NCBI GenBank assembly: GCA_039583875.1
Contig: CM077163.1
Location: 231,562,646 to 231,626,645, forward strand
DNA from: Platanthera guangdongensis
Lineage: Eukaryota; Streptophyta; Magnoliopsida; Asparagales; Orchidaceae
Length of the DNA stretch: 64,000 bases
Reading direction: 5' to 3'
The notes under the pieces: generated by a model
Seen by the model: the letters and a program-made list of their open reading frames with translations, nothing else
Database searches by the model: none
What the model was told of the DNA's origin: nothing
Translations under genes and position numbers: made by a program
Shown here: positions 11,151 through 22,581 of the stretch, one piece after another
Position numbering within the stretch: position 1 is the stretch's first letter
Layout of the letters: every line of letters begins with the position of its first letter

Positions 11151-12215
11151 CTAACCTCGGGGTTCCTCTCTTCTTCTCTCCTCTTTCTGCTCCCTCTGCT
11201 CCTTCTGCTTTCCTGCTTCTGGTTCCTTTACATCGTCTTCTGCCAACCTGGCTAACTTCCTTACAAACGCCGGATTGGCCCTCTCAAAATCTGTCTCCTT
11301 CGCCTCCCTCTACATGAGCTCCTCAAAAGAGAGGGGGGGCACCCTTTTCAACTCCATACTAAAGAAGCCTGGCCTCAGTCCCAGGGTGAACGCAAGCATC
11401 AGCGTATATCCAGGGACCTCCTGGACCAGGAGGATCTCCTCCTGAAACCGATCCACGTAGTGTCCCAATGTCTCATCCTGCCTCTACCTTACCAAGAATA
11501 AGCACTCCGCCTCCTTCTTACGCTTCTTCGATGTTGAAAACCTTAACAAGAAACCCCTCCGCAGATCCTCGAAACAATAGATCGACATTGCCGGTAACTG
11601 GTGGAACCAGTCTCGCGCCTTCTCCTTCAAGATGATGGCAAACAGCCGACACTTAAACACATCCGTCATCTGCCTTATCGAAACCACATCTTCAAACCAC
11701 TGCACATGCTGTACAGGATCATCCTTCCCCGAGTAGTAGGACATGTCGGGCTCCCGGAACCCCTCCGACACCGGAGCCGAGATGACGAGTTCACTGAACG
11801 GGCTCTCGCCGGCTGCTTGCCGAGAGGGCACGTCTCGCGGCCTCGACTGGCTGGCCTGATCCGCGAGACCGTGCCCAGGGAAGAGCTCTCGCACAGCTGC
11901 CTCCTTCTCGCCGTATTCTGCAGGGATCTCCTTCCCGGGACGCTGGCCTGGGAAGAGTTCTCGCGCCGCCACGTCCCTCTCGCCAGCCTCCGCTGGGACC
12001 TCCTTCCCCGGGCGCTGACCTGGGGCATTCTCGCCTAAGAGCGGGACCACCTCGATCGGGACCTGAGGCGTCGCCCACTCGCTCCATGCTGAGAAGGCCA
12101 AGCGTATGGTCTGCATGACCTCTCGCCTGAAGTCCTCCAGCATCTTCCTTGTCGCCTCTTCTACCTGGGAGGGGGAACCTCCGGAACCAGATCCTTCACC
12201 TTCACCTCCTGCCAT
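11151..12215 (-). pseudogene. Gypsy (Tat-like) gag pseudogene of element J
   Basis: ATG at 12215 (minus) lies about 60 bp past the LTR end at 12274. The frame runs 243 codons to TAG (11484-11486), goes on in frame to a second TAG (11310-11312) and ends at TAG (11151-11153). The N-terminal part is Gly/Ser/Glu-rich. A direct amino-acid repeat (PGQRPGKE-PAE-GE, about 24 residues, two to three copies) lies near residues 65-115. The retrotransposon gag domain follows at about residues 135-290: FREPDMSYYSGKDDPVQH, WFHQLPA, then the ETLGHYVDRFQEE-type block after the first stop. The C-terminal tail is Glu/Lys-rich. Both inner stops look like CAG or GAG changed to TAG. It would have formed the particle of a gypsy element; it is now dead. 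Confidence 0.85.
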
Positions 12216-12273
12216 AAGACCAAACCTCAAACTTTTCTTGTACCGGCTACCTCCACGCTCACCGCACCAGAAC

Positions 12274-13018
12274 TGTTGAAGCCAAAATTTGACTCCGACA
12301 AATGTTCGCAAAATAGGGGCGTAGCCGACACCTACTTGGCCCAAGCTCCGACCTCCGACTGGTCGTGAAGGACTAGAAAACTGGCCCAAAGCCGCAGCAG
12401 GAAGGTCCCACCGCTTACCCGGAAGGTCACTGAGAACTTCCCCTCCAAAGCCAAAAGCTGGGCTTGGAGTTCCTCAGAAGACAATGCCGATGATTCACTG
12501 GGAGTGGAAAAAAAGTCCCCTTCTGAAGAACCCCTATGGGCTTATTTATAGATTTCAGAATCTGAACTGCCAATAACAAAACTGTACTGGTCTGAAATTA
12601 CCGGGGTACCCCTGGTTGGGTCTGCCAACAGCCAAACTCTACTGTTCTGAGGAGCTATGCGCAGGCCACTAAGGGTAAGAGGGTAAAAATACCTGGGGTA
12701 GAAGAGCAAAAACCCCTGTTGTCATGGAAATATGAAAATGGTCTCTTCTCGCCCTGGCGAGTGGAGAAGCACCTGTCGGCGAGATGGACCCCACTGCCCA
12801 TCTCGCCTGCGCCCTTTGCTACGAGGTCTTCTCGCCGCTGGAGGCCCTCTCGCCTCTGACGGCCCTCTCGCCTCTGGAGACCCTCTCGCCTCTGGGAGGG
12901 GTATCTTGCCCACTGGAGAGCCAATCATCTCGCCTCTTGCGAGTGGGCCCCGTGGTCCCATTCGCCTGCCTCGACCTATTTGCTCCTTGAGAGCTTCTTG
13001 CGAGCCCGAGGTTGTACA
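12274..13018 (-). repeat. 5' LTR of element J
   Basis: 745 bp; in minus sense it runs from TGTACAACCTCGGG to TTGGCTTCAACA. The plus-strand end GTTGTACA is followed by the TAGAC duplication. It contains three copies of an 18-bp repeat (CCCTCTCGCCTCTG at 12845, 12863 and 12881). Confidence 0.75.
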
Positions 13019-13430
13019 TAGACCACACTTAATATAGTTTTGAGCGGATATTATGCATATAATATTTACTGAATGCGCACCGATTTTTAATCAATGATAA
13101 CCCCCACTAACATGGTAGTTAGTGAGTGGTTATCCATGAAATGGACGACGACGATCGCAGCGGAATGACCAGACGACGGGGAAGGCCTGCCACAAAAGAG
13201 CGACCATCTCACTGGTGGTCGGTCACCGATGAGGGGAGAGAAGCCGCGACCGGCGGGACGGGCAACCGCGACGGGAGAGACCGCAGGGAGGGGCGGCTGG
13301 TCGCAGCCGCCCCTTTTGGGTGGTACCCCACGACCATGGGAGGTGGCCACGGGCTGGGGCGGCTGGGCGCGGCCGCTCCTTGCGGGCGACATCCCGCGGC
13401 CACGGGAGGCGGCCACAGGGTGGGGCGGTC

Positions 13431-13520
13431 GGGCGCGGCCGTGGGAGGCGGGCGCGGCCGTGGGAGGCGGGCGCGGCCGTGGGAGGCGGGCGCGGTCGTG
13501 GGAGGCGGGCGCGGCCGCGG
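13431..13520 (+). repeat. 19-bp GC-rich tandem repeat
   Basis: GTGGGAGGCGGGCGCGGCC recurs every 19 bases (13441, 13460, 13479, 13498) in the GC-rich body of the minus-strand H LTR. Long open frames over 13126-13734 on both strands come from this composition. Confidence 0.85.
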
Positions 13521-13785
13521 GGAGGGGCGGCGAGCGGTGCCCCGCAGCCTAGGGAGGCGGCCACGGGGAGGGGCAGTTGGGGTGTGGGTTCGGTGGGGCC
13601 GACCGGTCACGGGCCGTCCAACGCCGGTGATGGAGGCGCTGGCAGACGGTCGTGAAGGTGGATCAGACGGTGGATGTAGATCTCGTGTGGCGATCGTGAG
13701 TGCGGCGGTTAAACCCATGATCCCACCAAGTTAGTGAGGATCATGTGGATGATGTTATATGCACCCCAATATTCTAAAAATTTCA

Positions 13786-14280
13786 TGACACCTCATCAAG
13801 TATAAAACCATAGAATTAAATAAATTTCAACTCCGTGAAAATTCCTTACATCCAAACACTGCCCTATTTCAAATTCCCAAATTCAAGAGATCCAAACGGA
13901 CCCCCCCTTTGGGCTCCGCGTATTTGGCAAATGGGCTCCCCATACCATAGATTTTGAAACTTTGGTCAAGTTTGGCTCCCGACGTCAACAAATACGACCT
14001 CTAGAAGATATGTGACGCGGTTCGGTTACAAAACTACCCTGAAGATATACATATAGTCCTCCAAATTCCGGTGGCAGCAAATTGTAATTTTGGGCCGTCC
14101 CAGGTGCCTTTTTAGCAAGTAACCCCGGAGTCAAATTTCTTCCAAGTTCCATCGCACCCTTTATTAATTAATCCTTCGGGGGGCTCGCAAGTTTTTCCCA
14201 GCGAAATCCCTGCGAGTAGGTCGGCGAAGAAGGTGAACAGATTCACCGCCTCGACGGCGATCTCCATCTCCACCCGCATA
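13786..14280 (+). other. Upstream region of the seven-transmembrane gene
   Basis: About 330 bp of AT-rich sequence passes into a GC-richer stretch from about 14090, probably the 5' UTR. No TATA box is clear. No upstream ATG in frame competes with 14281. Confidence 0.4.
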
Positions 14281-15607
14281 ATGACGGCTCTTCTTCTCAT
14301 TCTATATCTGGTGACAGCTTCCCTTGTAATCTTCCCCGCGGCAGCGGAGATCCGGGAGACGAAGTTGGAATCTGATACCAGGACAGTCATTCCCTTCGAC
14401 GAATTCGGATTCACCAACACCGGAGTACTCGATCTCAAAGTATCCGGGATCTCCCTCTCCGATACCAATCCCGACATCGATCTGTCGCAGCTAGGTTTCT
14501 TCATCAGCACCCTCGACGCCTGGATCCATGTCCTGCAGCAGATCAGGAGTTAGATGTCACATGCGCTCTCCAATCTGATCTCGTTAAGCTCGTCTACTCG
14601 CTCGATCGCCTTCCTGCCGCATCCCCCGCCGGTCGCGCCGCAAGCTTTGGCTCCCTCTTCAATGTAACCGATCCGGGGCAGTACACCCTCCTCTTTGCAA
14701 ACTGCCTACCGCAGCTTCAAGTCTCCATGTACGTACAGTCCGCCATGTACAACGTCGAGCCCCGCTCCGGCCACCGCGTCTACCTCTCCGCTGGGTCCGC
14801 CGTTCTCCCCTTAGTTTACTTCATTTTCTTCCTCGCCTACTGTGGTATTGCAGCGATTTGGGTCTCTGTTTTAGTTCGCAAGCGGCTGACCGCCTACCGG
14901 ATCCACTACTTCATGCTAGCCGTTGTCATCTTTAAGGCCCTTAATCTCCTAAGCGAGGCCGAGGACAAGTCGTATATTAAACGTACTGGAAGCGCCCATG
15001 GATGGGACATTCTCTTCTATATCTTTAGTTTCTTGAAGGGGATTTCTCTTTTCACCCTCATTGTTCTGATTGGAACTGGTTGGTCCTTCCTCAAACCATA
15101 CCTCCAGGACAAAGAGAAGAAGGTTCTCATGGTAGTAATCCCGCTCCAGGTCGTTGCTAACATAGCTCAGGTGGCGATCGGTGAATCTGGACCTTATGCC
15201 AGAGATTGGGTTACGTGGAAGCAAATCTTCCTTCTGGTTGATGTCATTTGTTGCTGTGCAGTTCTTTCCCCATTGTCTGGTCCATTAAAAACCTTCGAGA
15301 AGCTGCAAGAACGGATGGAAAAGCTGCCGTTAATCTGATGAAGCTCACACTATTCAGACAGTATTATATCCTAGTTATCTGCTACATCTATTTTACCCGT
15401 GTGGTGGTGTACGCGCTAGTAACGATCACATCTTATCGATACATTTGGACAAGTGTGGTTGCAGGGGAGCTGGCCACCCTTTCTTTCTATATATTCACTG
15501 GATACAAATTCAGGCCTGAGGTACACAATCCATACTTTGTGATTGATGATGATGAAGAAGAAGCGGCCGTTGAGGCTCTCAAGCTTGATGACGAATTTGA
15601 ATTGTGA
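14281..15607 (+). pseudogene. Lung_7-TM_R / GOST family membrane protein (CAND6/CAND7-like), two frameshifts
   Basis: A single-exon gene of about 442 codons, the size of the intronless Arabidopsis CAND6/CAND7 proteins (GPR107-like, Pfam Lung_7-TM_R). ATG 14281 opens a signal peptide (TALLLILYLVTASLVIF, cut after about AAA). A lumenal domain of about 140 residues follows, with VIPFDEFGFTNTG. Seven hydrophobic segments follow: VLPLVYFIFFLAYCGIAA, IHYFMLAVVIFKALNLL, LFYIFSFLKGISLFTLIV, VLMVVIPLQVVANIAQVA, IFLLVDVICCCAVL, YILVICYIYFTRVVVYAL and ELATLSFYIFTGYKF. The tail is acidic (DDDEEEAAVE) and ends at TGA 15605. Two one-base deletions break the frame: near 14543 (GATCAGG where one more C restores it) and near 15263 (CTTTCCCC, one T short). 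Both sit in short homopolymers and everything else is intact, so sequencing error is as likely as true loss. The family acts in Golgi/secretory membranes; the receptor role is unproven. Confidence 0.85.
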
Positions 15608-16451
15608 TTGTAGAAAAATAGCTGATGGTAAAGGAAATGTACTTCCTTGTTTGCACAGGAGATTATATTTGCACACAACTTTTCATCTTAGAAAGTTTCA
15701 GCCTCATGTAGTATTATTTGTTTTTTTTCTAATGTAATTTTGTTTGTACTCCATTATCTACTTCAACAGTATTACACATTTTAATATTGATCTTTTGTTT
15801 GATATCTACTTCAAAAGTGTTGGCAGCATTGTATTTCTCATTAAGTATTAAAATTTACTTATGCAGGTTGTGCAGGGGAAGAACGCCAAACAACAAAGAT
15901 TGCAAATGCTGGGAGAACTGGGTTGGGAAGATGTCACGACCACCCTTCGCTTTATCTCCCACCTCCTGTGGTCTTCTCATCTTTGCATGCTAACACCCTC
16001 CATCCTCTTCCGGCGTCATTCCTGTCGGAGAACTACAACACCAGAAGCGGTGGAGGGTGAAGTTTTCGCCGGGGGGGGGTGAGTTTTCGTGAGTGATGGG
16101 GAGCAGACAGAGTTTTAGGGCTTCATTGAGAGGAGTTTTTTGATCCAACGTCCGAAATTGCTGCAGTGGTTTTGATCCAATGGTCATTAATGAAGGAGTG
16201 ATTAAATTCGGTCTCAATGATCCAATATAATTGCTCATAGATATAGATATATATCATAAAGAAAAACATCCATGACCAAGTGAGTGTTTGTATTCAACCA
16301 CTCTTCAAATGTTGACCACTTGATTAATGCCACATGAATAAAGCCCGTCTGATCAAATCTCGCGCCTCTTCTAAAACTGCCCCAACCCTAAACCCCTCTT
16401 ACAAGTGCAAAACACATCTCCCTCATTGCTCTGTCCCTCCACTTCCTCAAA
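15608..16451 (+). other. 3' UTR and downstream intergenic sequence
   Basis: T-rich sequence after the stop is the likely 3' UTR, perhaps to about 15790. No further gene is recognised. The phrase TTTTGATCCAA(C/T)G occurs twice (about 16138 and 16169). Confidence 0.45.
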
Positions 16452-17225
16452 TTGCAAGCGCTCCTCAAATCGCTAGCGCCGCTCCTCAAATTGCCAGTGC
16501 TCCAGAGTTCCGCCGCTGTCCAGGAGTTCCGCCGCCATCAAGAAGTTCCGCTGTCAAGAAGTTCTGCCGCCGCCGCGCCTTCATTTTCGGCCTCCTCAAT
16601 TGCTCCGCACGTTCTTCAACTATTTACACTTCAATTTGGACAATATAGTCAAAGTTATTTGGGATATCACTGCCTTCTTCCAGGAGTTCCGTCGCCGCGC
16701 CTTCAATTTCCGCGTCCTTAACTGCTCCACACATTCTTCAACTATTAACACTTAAGATCTTGACAATACAGTCAAAGATAGTTCAATCTCCAATCTCCTG
16801 ACCTCCATTCTCTTGATTTCTACACTCTATAAACGTCCATTATCACCGCCGCCTCTCTTCAACACCGCCGCTGTCCATGAGTTCCTCCGCCGTCCAGGAT
16901 TTCGCCGGCGGCCAAGAGTTTCTCGCCGGGTCTCAGCAATCTACTCCAAAGAATTATTTTGATTCTTCATTTTATGGACTCCACACGTTCTTTAGCCATT
17001 AACGCTTCAGATTTGGACAATACAGTCAAAGTTTAGTTTGAAAATTCACTACCTCCATCCACGAGTTCCACTGCCATCAAGAAGTTCCGCCGCCGTGCCT
17101 TCAGTTTCCGCGTCCTCATCTGCTCCACATATTCTTCATTTCTTCAGCCATTAACGCTTCAGATATGGACAATACAATCAAAGGTAGTTCCATCTTCAAT
17201 CTCTCGACCTCCATTCTCTCGTTTT
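16452..17225 (+). repeat. Degenerate direct repeats (GTTCCGCCGCC / GGACAATACAGTCAAAG type)
   Basis: A unit of about 100-250 bp recurs four times: CAGGAGTTCCGCCGCC, a CCTTCA-TTTCCGCGTCC block, a CTGCTCCACA-ATTCTTCA block, then GGACAATACAGTCAAAG (at about 16638, 16762, 17016 and 17165). A shorter CCTCAAATTGC repeat (about 16443-16500) precedes it. No protein domain is seen. Element B is inserted at its right edge. Confidence 0.7.
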
Positions 17226-18854
17226 TGTTGAATTTTCTCAAAGTGGTCAGCAAGATAGCCCAAACCAAATTAATATCCTCGGCACTACCCAGTTCACACT
17301 TTGATCTAGCGGAAACCCAAGGAACAAGGTTAACACAAACAAACAATGGAAGCACAAACAGATCTTTTATTCATTCCACTTCTTTACAAGGCGAGGTATA
17401 CGTAGCGAGACATGATTTCGCTAGTATACAAGCTATAACAGAAACACCAAAAACCAAGCCGGGCGGACAGAATCTGGAAACCGCCGAGACCGCCGAAGTC
17501 GCCAAGACCGCCGAACCCGCCCGAGCTGAAGCTGCAATCCGGCGAATAGACGCGGAGTCCGCCGAAGCCGTGAGGCCACGCAGACACACTGTTATTCGCC
17601 TCCTGCTGATGAATTGTGGAACAGACCGCCTACCCGCCTGCGCCTGGTGGACAGGTTATTGGAACTTGCAAATGTTGAAGCAGAGAACTGACAAGCCGCA
17701 GAGCGACCTGCTGAAAACCGCAGAGACCGCGCACTTCCAAGTACTTGACTGAAGTCACAGCCAAACTCCTGGCTCCTTTAAGCTACCCGCGCGACCTGCA
17801 CACATCAAACCGTCAGCTAGTAAATTTGCCCAAGCCCAATTTACTGTTCACTCTGTTAGTACTTATGTGTATGCGTGCCGGGGGGCGTATTTATAGGCGA
17901 GGTGAGGAGTGTGGTCACCGCCCTAGTGGATAGAGACACCGCCCCCCAGCCCGCGCGCTAGCAAAACCCGTCCGCTGAGTCCGCATGGACATAGCCGGAT
18001 TCCAAGGAAAAACCCGCCAGGAGCAAAACAACCTTGGATGAACCCTCAATAGTCCGCCCAGGCTTATGCGGGCAAGGCACCAGCCCGCAAAGCCTAAACA
18101 CTGGACAACATCCCCCTTCAGAGACTGTCCGCACACCAAGAGGCAGTCCACATATTACTATAGCAACGCCTCCATCCGCCACAAGCCCACAACCAAAGGC
18201 AGTCCGCCCGGTCAACAGCGGACTTGACGGATACTGCGGACACACTGGACTTGTCACAGAGTGTGACCAAGTCCAGAACCACCAAAGGGCCTAACGCGAG
18301 CTCGGCGGACATAGCTCCGTCCGCCAAACAACCAAGCAACACAAACCGCCAAAAACTCCGCCAAGGAGAAGCAGTCCGCAAGCTACTCGCACACCTGCCC
18401 AATGCAACAGCCATCTGCCGGACTCCACACACCAGTCCGCCACAGCAACAGCAGTGTTGTTCTACCAGAGCTCGGCAAGGCCTCAACCAAACTCTAAGGC
18501 CAGTCCGCAACAGCGAACACCGCGGACACGCCAGTCCGCAAGCCTCCCGCGGACAGGATCCAATCCGCCGGATAACACTAGCTTGCAACACGGCCACTGA
18601 GCAAAGTACACCAGTCCGCGAACCTGTATCCGCTCAGGCCGCTCCTTGGCTAAACCAATCAGCCAACGCCCTATCCGCAGATAACAGACCGCCCAAGCCG
18701 CGGACTTAATCCGCACAAACCGCTCAGAAGAACAACCAGCTCCACTAGACCTATCATCAGGCCGCCACAGCAGTCCGCCCCAGTCCGCCGGATCTGTCCG
18801 CACAGGGGCCGCCGACCTGTCACATCAACCACTTCCACTTCACAAATTTAAACA
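17226..18854 (-). repeat. 3' LTR of element B
   Basis: 1629 bp; in minus sense it starts TGTTTAAATTTGTGAAGTGG and ends AAAATTCAACA. It is rich in GCGGACTG/CAGTCCGC motifs. TATAAATA (minus, 17888-17895) is the likely core promoter, and AATAAAAG near 17368 on the minus strand is a possible poly(A) signal. Confidence 0.9.
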
Positions 18855-18868
18855 CTCCCCCTTGAAGT
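18855..18868 (-). other. Polypurine tract of element B
   Basis: On the minus strand TTCAAGGGGGAGTG-type purines directly precede the 3' LTR start (TGTTTAAA), as needed to prime plus-strand DNA. Confidence 0.8.
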
Positions 18869-18899
18869 GAGAAGTGGTGATCAAGCCCAGCAAGCTGCG

Positions 18900-20440
18900 C
18901 AACCGCTCAAAAGGCCCCTTCGACAGTGGTTTCGTGAAGATGTCAACAAGATTATCTTCACTCCGAACATGCTCGGCCAAAGAGATCCCTCCAACACCTT
19001 CTCCCTTATGAAGTGATGATCGATCTCAATGTGCTTGGTCCTAGCGTGACACACTGGATTGTTTACCAGCTTGAGAGCACTCTCATTGTCACCCAGAGTA
19101 AAGTTGGCCCTTGCACTTCTTCATGAACATCCTCTATAAGCCTCCTCAACCAGATGGCTTCCCGAGCAGCCAAGGCCGAAGCCTTATACTCTGCCTCCGT
19201 AGTTGAGACGGACACCGAGTCCTGCTTCTTGCTACACCACGAGATGCTAGCTGAACCGCAAGTGAACACATAACCTGAAGTCGACCTTCGATCATCCGAA
19301 TCACCGCCATAGTCAGCATCCGTGTACCCAAGCAAGGCAAAATCCGAGTCCCTTCTATAGAGAAGTCTCATGTCAGAAGTTGACTTGACATACTTCAAGA
19401 TGTGCTTCGCCGCCACTAGATGAGACTTCCTTGGTTCAGCCATAAACCGACTTACTCGGCCAACAGCGTAAGCAATGTCTGGCCTTGTAATCGTCAGGTA
19501 GATCAAGCTCCCAACAAGAGCTCTGAACACCAAGGGATCAGGAAGAACCCTTCCCTCATCTCGTCGAAGCTTCAGCCCATGTTCCAGTGGAGTAGAGCAA
19601 CTCTTCCCTTCGCCCATGCCGAACCGCTTCACAATGCGATCTGCATATCCTCTTTGACAAATGAGTATACCGCTCTTCTTCCTCTCCACTTCAAGACCGA
19701 GAAAGTGATGAAGCTCTCCCAAGTCTTTCATCTCGAAGCGTATAGCAAGCTCAGCCCTGAGCCTTGCTACTTCCTCCTCCGAATTCCCTGTGATGATCAT
19801 GTCATCCACATACAGCAGGACCAAGACTTGAAGCTCTCCCTTCTTCTTGACGAACAAGCTAGAATCCGAATTAGAGAGAGATAACCGCAGAACTGCAATA
19901 CTCTGCTATCTTCCCATACCAAGCTTTAGGAGCTTGCTTCAACCCGTAGAGAGCCTTCCTGACTTGCAGACATAGTCCGGATGATCTTCAGACACAAATC
20001 CAAGTAGCTGATCCATGAAGATGTACTTATCAATTTCTCCGTAAAGGAAAGCATTCTTCACGTCAAGCTGCCACATCTTCCATCCCTTGCTAGCAGCCAA
20101 GGCGATCACCACTCTAACTGAAGTCATCTTGCAACCAGACTAAATGTCTCCTCATAGTCTTCTCCATACTGCTGTGAGAACCTCGAGCGACCAGACGAGC
20201 TTTGTATCTATCAATGCTCTCATCAGCCTTCTTCTTCAACTTATACACCCACTTGCAACTAACTGGAGTAATGTCATCAACCTTGTGCACAAGGTCCCAG
20301 GTTTCATTCTTTTTGAGAGCACTATCTCTTCCTTCATGACATCATCCCACTCCTTAACTCCAGTGGCCTCGTTGAAGTTTGCAGGCTCTCGCTCATCCAG
20401 AGGACCCGCAAAGAAGCAGAAGACAAAGCTCACTGCATTC
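18900..20440 (-). pseudogene. Element B reverse transcriptase and RNase H, frameshifted
   Basis: On the minus strand 20127-19939 encodes the RT block WQLDVKNAFLYGEIDKYIFMDQ, and 19857-19063 encodes YVDDMIITGN (catalytic DD), MKDLGELHHFLGLEVE, GYTDADYGGDSDDRRSTSG, and TTEAEYKASALAAREAIWL (RNase H acidic residues present). The start of RT (VKEWDDVMKEEI) lies near 20350. The two RT parts are out of frame with each other, so the enzyme cannot be made from this copy. The region downstream of 19063 still reads as RNase H tail homology out of frame, up to the PPT. Confidence 0.85.
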
Positions 20441-20938
20441 TCATCACAGTACCAATGGTCGGTGGCTTAATAACCCTCTTCGATCTCCGAAGGTCGGCTC
20501 ATTGCTTACTGCTTCCGTTGCTTCTTCGGGCTCAACTCCTACTTGGGGCAAGCATTGAGCAGTGCTCCCCCTGCTTCCTGAGCCAGAAGGCTCAGCCTCG
20601 GAGTTAGAAGCAACAAGAGCTGCTGGTGAAACAGCAAGCTCCTCTTCCAGGCCTTCAGCAGCCACCATCGGTTCTTCATCAACCTTGCTACTTCGGTTAG
20701 CTCAACGAGCAACCTACATACGACGTCAGCTCGTAAAAGACAACGTCTCTTGATACAACGAACTTCTTCGTCGCAGGGTCCATGCATTTCCATCCCTTCT
20801 TCCGCTCATCGTAGCAACAAAGACAAGCTTCCTTGCCTTTGCATCCAGCTTAGTCCGTGAAGCATCCGGGACATGCACATAGCAGGTGAACCGAACACCC
20901 GAAGGTGTCCAACACTCGACTTCTCCTTCAGCAACAAC

Positions 20939-21488
20939 TCAAAAGGAGTCTTCATGTTTATCGGCTAAGTGGCATTCTGTTGATGACATAAGAAGCACAA
21001 GACATCCCCTCGCCCAAAGGACCTTGGAATGTCTTTCGCATGAAGCCAGCATTTGCAAGTCTCCGTCAGATGACGGATCTTCCGCTCCGCTACTCCATTT
21101 TGTTGTGGAGTGTGAGCACAAGTGAGCTCTCGTTGGATCCCGTGTTTCTGCAGAAGTTAGAAAACTCGGAGGAGATAAACTCACCACCGTTGTCTGTTCT
21201 AAGCTTCTTGATCCGCAAGCCAAGCCGGCCTTCCACCAACTCCTTGAACTCCACAAACAAACGGAAGAGCTTCAGACTTCTCCTTCAAGAAGTAAACCCA
21301 AGTAACCTTGAGTAGTCATCAATCAAGACAAGCATGTATCTGCTTCCACCAAGGCTGGCAGTGACCGTTGGTCCCATCAAGTCGCCATGAATGCACTCCA
21401 ATGGTTGCTTGCTCCTTGTTTGTGATTTATCAAACAGAAGATGATGTGCCTTACCGTATTGACACCGCGCAAACATGCCCGTCACCAA
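20939..21488 (-). pseudogene. Element B integrase, broken
   Basis: On the minus strand CQYGKAHHLLFDKSQTRSKQ and HGDLMGPTVTASLGGSRYML (first catalytic Asp, in HGD where HSD is usual) lie at 21488-21285. Downstream, 21256-20939 holds the region around the second Asp and Glu (the D-NGGEF and PQQNGVAER-type blocks can be read across frames). Frame changes separate the parts. Typical copia integrase core, not functional here. Confidence 0.75.
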
Positions 21489-21526
21489 AGGAGGATAACT
21501 TAGGCAGACCTCTCACCAAACTTCTA

Positions 21527-22294
21527 TTAGCCATAGCCTTCAGCTTGTCCATGCCTACATGCCCAGCCTCTCATTGCCAGATAAGCAGCGCTATCGTTGG
21601 CTCTCATTCGATCAACATAAGAATTGGTTGCAAGAACAAACAAGTTCTTAACCCTCCTTCCTACATGAGCAACATCAGCCTTAACCGCTGATACGTTGCG
21701 AAGGAACCTCACGTCTGTTGGCCCAAACAGAACGTGATAACCAGCGTCCACCGCATTGGTCACAGAGAAGAGGTTTTTCTTCATGCCCGGTACGTGATAC
21801 ACACTCCTTAATGTGAGTGGACCCCTGATCACTACCCAAAGACACAACCCCTCTTTCTCTACTGCATAAACAGTATTATCAGCAGTGATAATAGCTTCGT
21901 TACCTGAGTATGCTTGCATGGAGGAGAACTTCGATTTATCTCCGGTGAGGTGATGACCACACCCGAAGTCCACGATCCACTCGCCGTTGAAGTCCTCAGC
22001 AGACAAGGCACGGACACAAGTGCCCGTCATGAAAGCTCCGCCCCATTCTGCTTCCTCACTCCTAGAGCAAGCTTCCTCCTTTCCTGCAGCATGCCCAGGC
22101 TGCATCTTGACCTTGCAGTCCCGCTTGAAGTGCCCTCGCTGATGACACCGGTAGCACTTCAAGTTCTTCTTCCAGTCTTTTGGAGCAGCGCTCCTCTCCG
22201 GCTGATATGAAGCTGAAGGCTCTCTTCTCACCAGCGACCTGATTCTTCTTCCCTTCCTATCCTTTCTTCTTCTTGCCTGAGAAAAGAGCTTCAC
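21527..22294 (-). pseudogene. Element B gag zinc knuckle, protease and pre-integrase
   Basis: 255 codons on the minus strand. A CCHC knuckle, CYRCHQRGHFKRDC, lies near residue 46. The protease follows with WIVDFGCGHHLTGD: the catalytic motif reads DFG where copia proteases have DSG, so a serine to phenylalanine change removes a key residue. The GAG_pre-integrase region (LRSVYHVPGMKKNLFSV, then NLFVLATNSYVDRM) comes next. The frame ends before the LGH motif is complete. The changed active site and early end mark it as defective. Confidence 0.85.
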
Positions 22295-22581
22295 TGCCTT
22301 CCTGATTGATATTAACTCCAGCCATCTGTCTTGTCAAGCTCTCCTGTGATGCAAGCAGGTTCTCAAGCTCCAACAAAGATGGCTGAGTAGCCCACCTTGA
22401 ACAGATGTAACAAAGACAACATACTCCTTCCGCAAGCCGCGGATTATGTGCCTTTCATCTTAGCCTTAGAGATAAGCTCATCATGATCAAGTGCCGACAG
22501 CTCAGCACACAAGTTCTTCATCTTCAGGAAGTACTTAGAGATGGTAAGGTCTCCTTGAGTTGTCCTGGCCAACTCATTCTC

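Larger units (their letters stand above)
8965..13018 (-). mobile_element. Element J: Ty3/gypsy Tat-like retrotransposon, internally deleted
   Basis: It is flanked by a perfect five-base duplication TAGAC (8960-8964 and 13019-13023). Both ends read TGTTGAAGCCAAAATT (8965 and 12274), the LTR end in minus sense; the right LTR is 12274-13018. Between them are a gag pseudogene (11151-12215), low-complexity sequence, and another LTR-like block (about 9360-10790) that seems nested or fused. No protease, RT or integrase is visible, so the pol region is deleted. It sits inside an H-family LTR and is younger than it. Confidence 0.8.
8284..13785 (-). mobile_element. Tat-type gypsy LTR (H family), minus, split by element J
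   Basis: 8284-8964 and 13019-13785 are the two halves of one H-family LTR. The left half, on the minus strand, has the conserved text GGTCACGTG...TTACCCA...CACGTTAAAACTG, a GCGCGCTCGA block and a TATA region (8883-8890), as in the copies at 41040, 42840 and 60660. The right half carries the LTR start side (CCATGATCCCACCAAGTTAGTG near 13720 on plus) and a GC-rich body. The join matches the H text once J is removed. Ends are TG (8284) and CA (13785). I find no matching TSD, so it may be solo or part of a larger damaged copy. Confidence 0.7.

Noticed and set aside
13126..13734. Open frames on both strands of up to 202 codons
   Set aside because: 19-bp tandem repeats and high GC in an H-family LTR; no domain.
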